From NCBI GenBank assembly GCA_037157565.1, contig JAZHRO010000024.1, positions 9,802,501 to 9,866,500 of the forward strand: a DNA stretch of 64,000 nucleotides, written 5' to 3'. Every line of letters starts with the position of its first letter. The first letter of the stretch is position 1. The notes under the pieces are model-generated. The model was given only the letters and a program-made list of their open reading frames with translations, did not search any database and was not told the DNA's origin. A program made the position numbers and the translations under genes. This stretch comes from Thalassia testudinum. Lineage: Eukaryota; Streptophyta; Magnoliopsida; Alismatales; Hydrocharitaceae. Positions 23,201 to 32,200 of the stretch are shown one piece after another.

Positions 23201-26200
23201 CTTGAGGCATAAACCTCAAGAGGCTTTAAGCAAGCTTTTAGAAACCACGGTGAAGACAAACCAAAAAACATTTAAGAAAGCATGTTACTAATCTAATTTT
23301 CCTAGCTCCTAGTCAGAAGCAACTCAAGTTATATCTAAGTAAGCTTCAAAGAAGGCATGGTGGTTGGACAATTAGCATTCAACCACTCCACAGATCAAGC
23401 TTCAAAACTTACCTTCTACCTAAAAAGCCATATAATAAGCACCTTACCCTCCTCATTTTAGGCATTTTTATCTTCAACCAAGGGTTATAAGGTGCAAAAT
23501 GAGCATTCCACTTAAAAATATGTAGATTAACTTGGAACAAATTAATTTTTAAGAATCTTCCTGTATTGAAAGTTTATAGTTAATTTTTTGCAGATTTAAC
23601 TTAAAATTCCAAATAATCCCAAACATCTGAGCATTGATGAAATTATTTCAAATTTTTAAAGCTCTTGAGCAGCAATAAAGAGCATGAGAAGATTTTTTTT
23701 TTTTGCTAGCTGAAGTGTCTCTTAAAAAAGTTATTTTGGATAAGATGTGCTTTATTTCATGATTCTTCCAGCAAAAGTTGTTTTCTTCAAAAGCTAAGGC
23801 TTAAAACCTAGCAAACATCAAGAAACTTTTGCTTCAAGTCTTACCAAGTACGTTAGGGATGATGCATGGAGGACCTTGTATGCACAAACTTAGCATCAAG
23901 TTTTTTCTGCACTCTATGTCTTCAAGACAACAAAATCTTTTCCAATAGTCCACTTTCCCTCCCTCAACACCCTCCTCACGCCTCGCCCCTACCCAAAGAA
24001 CAAATAAATAAAAGAAAAAAAAAACCCCTTATGTACTTCATTCTATCGACGAACCCCCCCCCCCCCCCCCCCCCCCTCCAAAAAAAAAAGGTTACATTTA
24101 CTTATCACTATAAGCATTTGTTTGTTAGATTTCAACTCTTTATTGTAAATTTCTTTCAATAAAGTATTCACTTAGGAAGAGCTCAAGTGTTCGAGAGATT
24201 TGAAGTGCATCGAAAAGAAGAGCATTCAGATGAGTTAAGTCAAACTCGATATCTTACCTATTCTGGTGGCAAGCACAAGGACCTCCCCAATACTAGGGCT
24301 CCATTCCTCCATATGAATCTTCTCCGCCAAATTACTGGATCCATACAACTCAAAGAAGAACATGTAATTGGGTGGCCTCGCGTGGGCTGCCACCAACTTT
24401 GCTAGTCCTGGATGATCCAACTTGCTTCCCAAAATCACAAGAAAAAGACCATCTTAGATCAAGTTCAGAACTGCATCCCCATTACATCAATTGCATCAAA
24501 CAAAACACACAAGGGCATCATTACACATGTAATGCATCCAACCACAAAGCTACCAAATAAATATCTCAGGCCCTGTCATGATTTGTTCCCTATAAAGTCC
24601 CATCACAACACACACTGCTAATCTCAAATAAGACCATTGTAACGACAACCAAAATCTGCAAACAACTTGAAACACCTGATTTACTTGCAAACTGATTATT
24701 ATATTCACGGGGTAATCTACTTAACATCAAACTATGAATTACACTAAGACCCACATTGGAATGTAAGAAAATGGAATTGCTGGAAATCTGATTCAAGACT
24801 AAACAATTGCAACATAACAAAATGGAAATAATGGCTCAGAATCCAATTCAACAGCAGTCCAAACAAGGCTGCAACCTAACAACTGCAACGGCACATGGCT
24901 TCCTAGCAATGCAACAATAGCCATAGTTATCAGAAGGATCACTGATCTCGACTGGTCCTTTGTTAGCATATATTATTATTTTTTATGCTTTTCTTGTACA
25001 GACTATAAGTGTTTCGTTTCTCAGGGGCAGTTCTGTACTTTTAACCCTTTGATCTCTCTCTCTATAAGAGAGCCTAGGATTTTCTATAATGAAATAAGTC
25101 ATTTCAACCAATTTAATGTCAGAGCGACGATCCTAGATCGACGTTCCAATATCCCACCCTCACAAGCCTCCATGCCTTGTCCACCAGAATCCTAATCTCT
25201 CAAGGAGGCAACTAGAGGAACCTCTACCAGCGACCACTACTGGCGATCAGGCCACCGCCTTTGCCGACAGCAGCGACCGCTAATCAAGCCACCGCCACTA
25301 CTGGCGAGCCCCATCAGCCACCGTTGCCAATTGATTTGCCTTGGGAGGCCATCACCCGACCTCCACCAGTGCCGCCAACGCTTCCTATCACCGCTGTAGC
25401 ACTGCCTCGAACTTCCCCAGTGCCGCCAGCAACCCCTAGGCCTCCGCCAGCGCTGCCTCAGGCCTCGCCAATGCCGCCTAAGGCCCCGCCAACGCCGGTG
25501 GGGCCTTCTCAAGTGGTCTCCCCACACCCAGGTTAAGCCAAAGCTTGCTCAAGGGGATTTTTTGTGAAGATGCTGATCTGATTTTTTGGATTTTAGACCT
25601 GATTGATGACCTCTTGGATATAGAAGTCTGATTCGGCTCCAAAATTGTAAGGATGGCTACAGATGATCAGTCAAAGGTAAGTTCGGGTACTTCTTTGGAT
25701 ACCGAGGTACTGAAAAATCTATATTTTGGTCCTATCGTCAAGTTGGACGAGACCAACTACCTACGGTGGTCTCAGACTTTTCTCATAACCGTCAGGGGTC
25801 ATGGAAAGAGCCACATCCTTACAGATTCAGAGCCTGAGAGCAAGACTAATGCCAACGCTAGCTAAGACAAAGACAATGCCATGGTCTCTGTGTGGCTTAT
25901 GCAGACAGTTATTCCCCGTCTAGGGGATGAGATTATGTATTACGACACTACGAATAAGATGAGAGTCCTTGTGTGAAACCTACTCTCATGCCAAGAACTC
26001 TGCACGAGTCTTTCAGGTCTTCTACAACCTTTTCTACTTGCATCAGGAAAGACACACTTTGTTACAGTACTACTCCCTCTTGAAGAGAATGCTAGAGAGG
26101 CATCACTCCTATCTGTCGGGGTGTGCCTGTGATTCCTGGAAGGATTTTCGGAGATAGTTGGTCGTCTCTCTTCCTGTCAGGTCTTGAACCTGAGTATACT

Positions 26201-29200
26201 GCTGCCAGAGATCAGATTCTCACCGCTCCTGAGCTTCCTACCCTGAATGAGGCTTATAGCATACTTAGTAGAGTTGCAGTACGTACTCCTACTCCTGACT
26301 CTCGTACTTAGACGTCCCTACTGGCAGCAATCCCTAGACATGGCAGGAGTACTCCTCACCCTGCACGTAGTCGTGGACACGAACGCTTGTCTGATACACG
26401 TACTAAGATCCGGTGTACCTATTGTGGTAGACTTGGTCATCCAGAGGCTACATGCTGGCAGAAGCATGGTAGGCCACCTATCACCAATCAAGCAGCTGAG
26501 ATTACAGATGGAATGCCCGTCAGTTCTGATGTAAGCTCCCTAAGTACAAAGATTGAGACCCTGCAATAGTAGATTGCGCAATTGGCACAGGCTTCATCCT
26601 CTCAGTCTTCAAATACTGCAGCCACTACTACCTACTCACAGGCACCTGCGGCTGGTATGTCCCCACGCTTGCCATCTAGTGATTGGTTGATTAATTCTGG
26701 TACATCTACGTACCTATGTGGTGACAGGAGTGCATTCTCTCAGTTAGCACCTGTTAGACCAGCCAGGATTGTGTAGGTGGCAGACGGGAGGCATTCGTCA
26801 CTTGTTGGCAAGGGAGATATGTCTCTATTTTCCACCTTGAGATTAGCAGATGTCATTTATGTACTTAATTTTCCCTTGAGTTTACTGTCTATTAATAATA
26901 TTACTAAATATTTGAACTGCAGAACTATTTTTTATGCGTCTTCTTTTATCTTGTAGGACAAACTCACTGGGAAAACGATTGGTGGAGGGCATAAGAAAAG
27001 GGGGGTGTACCATCTGAAACAAACCACTGTTGCTGCTTCTGCTGCCTAGGACCTTGCTTCGACTGGATCTCCCCTTCAGTGGCATTATCACCTTGGTCAC
27101 CTGCTTATTGACTGCCTCAGACGGATTTTTCCTCACATACCATCTACCACTGCTCTCAGTTGTGATGCTTGTCAGCTGGGCAAGCATCATAAGGCTAGTT
27201 TTCCCAGTTCTACTTATATTTCTTCTGTTGTTTTTGACTTGATTAATATGGATGTGTGGGATCCCAGTCATACTCTTGATCGACTTGAGAATAGATATTA
27301 CTTCTGTTAGTGAATGATTTTTTTTGCATTTCCTGAATGCTTTTTCTGCAGAATAAGTCCAATGTGGGACAAATCATTGAGAACTTTGTTAAAGAAATAA
27401 AAACTCAACATTCTTGTTTTGTGAAACATTTTCGATTTGATAATGCTTTGAAATTTTGTACTACTCGTTTGCATACTTTCCTTTCTAGTCATGGCATTAT
27501 TCATGAGACCACGTGCCCACACACCTCTTAGCAAAATGATGCTACTGAAAGGAAACATCGCCATGTTCTTAATGTTACCCGTATTATATTGATTCACCAT
27601 TTGGTTTCCTCCCTTTACTGAGGTGACGCTGTTTTGACTACATGTTTTTTTATTAATAGGATACCTAATGCTTCATTACATGAACAGATTCCTTTGCAGG
27701 TTATATATCATGATCAACCTCTATTTCACGTCACCCATCGGACTTTTGGTTGTGTTGCCTTTGTCCATTTGTTGGGACCAGGTCAGGATAAACTAGCACT
27801 GAAATCAGTTAAATGTGTTTTCTTGAGTGTATCCGGACACAAAAAGGATATCAATGTTCTGATCCGCTTACTTTTCGGTACTATGTTTCTGCAGATGTTA
27901 CATTTCATGAGGTGATACATTTCTTTTCAACAACTGTAGCTGAGATGCCTTCTTAGGGTGATATAGCGCCTATGAGATATACTCCTATTCGCTTTGGGAG
28001 TTTTCCTAAGATTCTTGTCCCGACTACACCACCATCACCACTTCATGCTACGCATCCCTTCCCTCGGCTGACTAAACTACTCCTAACATATGTTCGCCCT
28101 CATACTTCCTATCAGAGACCCCCACCCTCGCTTTCACCATCGACTTCTCAGGTGAGTCCTTTAGATACTAACTTATGTTTGCCATGTAATGATCACATGA
28201 TCAGGACAAATAATGTGACAAGTGATCATCTTAATCTTCCGATAGCTATTCGGAAGCGACATGTCCTTCTACCACTTATCCTACGACTAGGGCACATGCT
28301 ACTAATAGCCTAGCTCTTAGATTTGTTGGATTCACTCAGGCATTAGCAACTACTCAAATTCCAGGTACTCATCGTGAAGCCATGCTTGATCCAAAATGGC
28401 GGGCAACCATGGAGGATGAAATGGCCACTCTCAGAGGTCGTTGGACCTGGGAGCTTGTTCCAGTTCCTAATGGTGCTACACTTGTTGGGTGTCAATAGGC
28501 ATTTACTGTGAAATACAACCCAGATAGCGATGTTATTAAGTACAAAGCACGCCTCATAGCAAAGGGATTCACCCAGACTTATGGGGTCGACTTCTTTGAC
28601 ACCTTACTTGTTGCCAGACTTCCCACAGTAAGAGTGTTGATTGCAGTGGCAATTCAGTTAGATTGGCCCTTGCATCAGCTGGATGTGAAGAATGTCTTCC
28701 CCTATGGTGATCTCCAAGAGTAGTCCACATGCAGCAGCCACCTACCATTGAGACTTGGGGGGAGTTTGCATGTCAACTACGAAAGGCCATCTATGGCCTT
28801 AAACAGAGTTTCAAAGCCTGGTTCCAAAGGTTGTTACAGTTTGTAAAGATAGTTTGATTCAAGAGATCGATAGTTGATTTTTCTCTCTTTGTCAGGAGGA
28901 TTGGATGAGGTAGTGTAATACTTCTTGTTTATGTTGATGACTTAATTATCACAAGGGATGAAGTTAAAATATTAAATAAGCATAAACGAATCAAAGCATA
29001 AATAACATCACAAAACACTTGGGTTTACGTGGAAACCCTACTCATGAGGAGCAGGGAGAAAACCACGGGAGAAGCCTCAATAGGGCACGTGTGTCTATAT
29101 TTCTCGAAGAAGATTGAAGTGGTACACTGCTTATTTATAGGTCACCACACACCACACAGTTCTACGCTAACCGATGTGGGACTAAACTACACACACTCTA

Positions 29201-32200
29201 ACACTCCCACTCAAGCTAGATCATGCAATGCTCAACTTGTACATCACTCAAATCCCACTCGACACAATGGAACATACACTCTCGGCTGGTCCTCGTCTGC
29301 AGGCAAGTATGCTAATGTCAACACATCGGCGAGGGCTGAAGCTGCTGGATGCTGTAGCTGACAAATGGCCTCTCCTCTAGAGACCTCAACACATGTTGGT
29401 GGCTCCCCATTCAGTATCCTTGTAAAAGGATCTTCTGAAGACCTCGAAAGATAGATCTCCCTCTTAGAGTCCACAAAATTGAATCTCCCACGTGGAATCT
29501 AAAATGGACCTTTTCTCTAAGGACCTTGAAACTGGATCTCCCTCTTAGAGATCTCAAAACTCTGGACCTCCCAGAATTGTGGATCCTCGCATGGTGATCT
29601 CGAATAAGAGACTCCCTCCTGGAGGATGACTATAATAGGTCTATACTCCCATTTTCTCCCATACTCGTATAGGAGAAGAAATAAAAAATCAAGAAATACA
29701 CATATATAGAGAAGAGTTTCCCCCCTCTTCTCTTGAATTCATATGATTTTTTTCTCTACTTTTTTTTTAATAATAACTTTTTTCTTTTTCTTCTTTATTT
29801 TTCTCATCTCATTTTCTTCTTCCATTCAATATATTTTTATTTTATAAGTAGCCTAACAAAGAGATAAGACATATCAACCTCCCTTAAGGTTTAAATAAAC
29901 CCAAATAAGGCACGGAGACCTTCTGCAAACATATCTCCATTGTTGGTGGCTCCCCTTTTGTCTCCTTCGGTAAAAGAGTTGGCAGTATCCCTCATGCTGA
30001 TTTGCAATTTTGTCGATCACCTCTGATCCTTGCGCACTTCGCCACGACACCATCATCAGCCTCATCTCTTCTACCACGCCAACATCTGGTCACATCGAGC
30101 TTCTTCTCCTCGCCTTCTCACCGCCGTCGTTGTCGCCACCACATTGGTGCGAGCTCTGCGACAAGGTACGATCCACCTCTCTTGCTGCTGCATCGCCCAC
30201 AGCCTCTGCAACACTAAGATCCCACGGCCTCTTCGCCTTCACTGTGCTCTTCGGCGAAGATCGCTCGCCTAAGCGCCATCAGCGAGCACCACCAGTGCTC
30301 ACTTGAGCACCACTTGACTACGTGTGCTACCACTAAGGCTTAAGCAGTCCCTCCGCCACCTCCTCAAGTGCCGCTTCGGCCCATCACCACTATCGACACC
30401 TCGTCGTGGCTGCCTCCGTCGAGGGGTCTGGAACGTGGCCATAAGGGCCCTGCAACCACCGAAACCCCTAGTAGAAGTTCTTCGACTTCATATGCTCCTA
30501 ATCATGGAGCACAAAGAACTTCCAATAACAATAAGCATAATAATTGAAAAGATAACCCAAGAATCGACCGCTCTGATACCAAGTTGAAATATTAAATAAG
30601 TGGAAACGAATCAAAGCATAAAGAATATTACAAAACACTTGAGTTTACGTGGAAACCCCACTCATGAGGAGTAGGGAGAAAACCACAAGAGAAGCCCCAA
30701 CAGGGCACATGTCTATATTTCTTGAAGAAGACTAAAGTGGTACATTGCCTATTTATAGGCCACCAAACACCACACAATCCCATGCTAACTGATGTGGGAC
30801 TAAACTACACACACTCCAACAGATGATGAGCAAGGTATTGCTGAGGTTAAGCGCATCCTAGCAGAGCAGTTTGTCATGAAGGACTTGGGGGCTCTACGAT
30901 ACTTTCTTGGCATTGAGAATGCTTGCAGCAAAAAGGGCATGGTCTTGTCTCAGAGGAAGTATGCTTTGGACATCTTGCAAGAGGTTGGTATACTTAGGGC
31001 CAAGGATGCCAATATTCCTATGGACCTTAAAATGTCACTCTATGATGAGGATACACAGGTGGTGGACAATAGGCAGTACAGGCAGCTTATGAGCAAGCTG
31101 TTATACCTTAATATCACGAGGCCAGATATCTCCTTTACTGTGGGGAGACTGAGTCAGTTCATGGCCAAGCGACACGTCAACATTGGGATGCAGCATTGAT
31201 GGTGCTCAGTTACGTCAAGAAAGCTTCTTGGAAGGGTCTCTTCTTCTCCAAGGGATCTGCTATGACTTCAATTAGCTACTCTGATGCAAACTACGTCGGA
31301 TGTCATGTAGATCGCAAATCCACTACTGGGTTCTGCACCTTCTTAGTAGAGAATTTGATCACATGGAGGAGCAAGAAACAGAACACAGTTGCAATATCCA
31401 GTGCCGAATCCGAGTACAGAGCTATGGCTCAGACGATTGCAGAAATGATGTAGATCGGATCCTTACTTATTGACTTGCAAATACAATTTTTTAGCCCCAT
31501 AGAAATGCAATGTGATAATAAAGCAGCCACCTTCATTGCCAACAACCCAGCATTTCATAAGAAGACAAAACATGTTAAGGTTGATTGTCACTATACCAGG
31601 AACATTATGCAGAAAGGGTTGCTATATACCACTCTAGTCACATCTAAGAAGCAAATTACAGATATTTTCACCAAACCCTTAGCCAGATCTTTATTTTATT
31701 CATGTGTATCCAAGCTGAACATGATAGATATATATGCTCCAACTTGAGAGAAAGTGTTAGCATATATTGTTATTTTTTATGCTTTTCTTATACAGCCTAT
31801 AGGTTATGAGCAGTTCTGTACTTTTAACCCTTCGATCTCTCTCTATATACGAGTATCTAAGGTTTTCTATAATGAAATAAGTCATTTCAACCAATTTCCT
31901 CCTTTACCTCTTCCGGAAAAAAAAAATTATAGTTATTAACTTCAATTGTGACCCAAAAGCAATCTAACCACCAAATTTCAGGGATAGATACCGCACAATA
32001 GAATGATTAACATTTCCTTTGAAGCCGACTGCCACCGTGAAAAAAAAATGCACGTATTCGATCTTACAAACTCAATTCTTTTGATGTCAAAATCCTTCCA
32101 CAGAAAGTTAAGACAGCATCTCAAAAGATTATCCCATCTCAATCAGACACTCCCATCGCGTTGTTCTCCACCCGCAACACGGCAAATCAGAAAGGTTGTC

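Larger units (their letters stand above)
21126..24257 (-). other. Intron 2 of kinase-PP2C gene
   Basis: A 3.1-kb intron. It holds CT-rich degenerate CAACCTT repeats (about 22500-22830), a G-rich stretch followed by a GAGGC-type repeat (22840-23255), and a C23 homopolymer (24054-24076). No TE protein domain seen. Confidence 0.7.
28962..30821 (-). mobile_element. Non-autonomous LTR retrotransposon (1.86 kb), copy 2, nested in element C
   Basis: LTRs at 30582-30821 (5') and 28962-29203 (3'); perfect TSD GATGA at 28957-28961 and 30822-30826, splitting the host element's RT a few codons after YVDD. Primer site TGGTATCAGAGC (reverse of 30570-30581) matches initiator Met-tRNA. No gag or pol. The interior shares a repeat block with copy 1 (29390-29620 here), plus a GC-rich leader (about 30000-30500). 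Confidence 0.93.
24961..31896 (+). mobile_element. Ale-like Ty1/copia element C (interrupted)
   Basis: LTRs at 24961-25113 and 31755-31896 match those of element B (TGTTAGCATATATT start, CCAATT end). TSD imperfect: TCCTT (24956-24960) and TCCTC (31897-31901). Primer site TAATGTCAGAGC follows the 5' LTR; purine tract at about 31741-31754. Without the nested element (28962-30826) its length is 5.07 kb, normal for the lineage. Confidence 0.92.

Noticed and set aside
25237..25536. Arg/Trp-rich and Pro-rich frames on opposite strands
   Set aside because: Compositional frames in the GC-rich copia leader.
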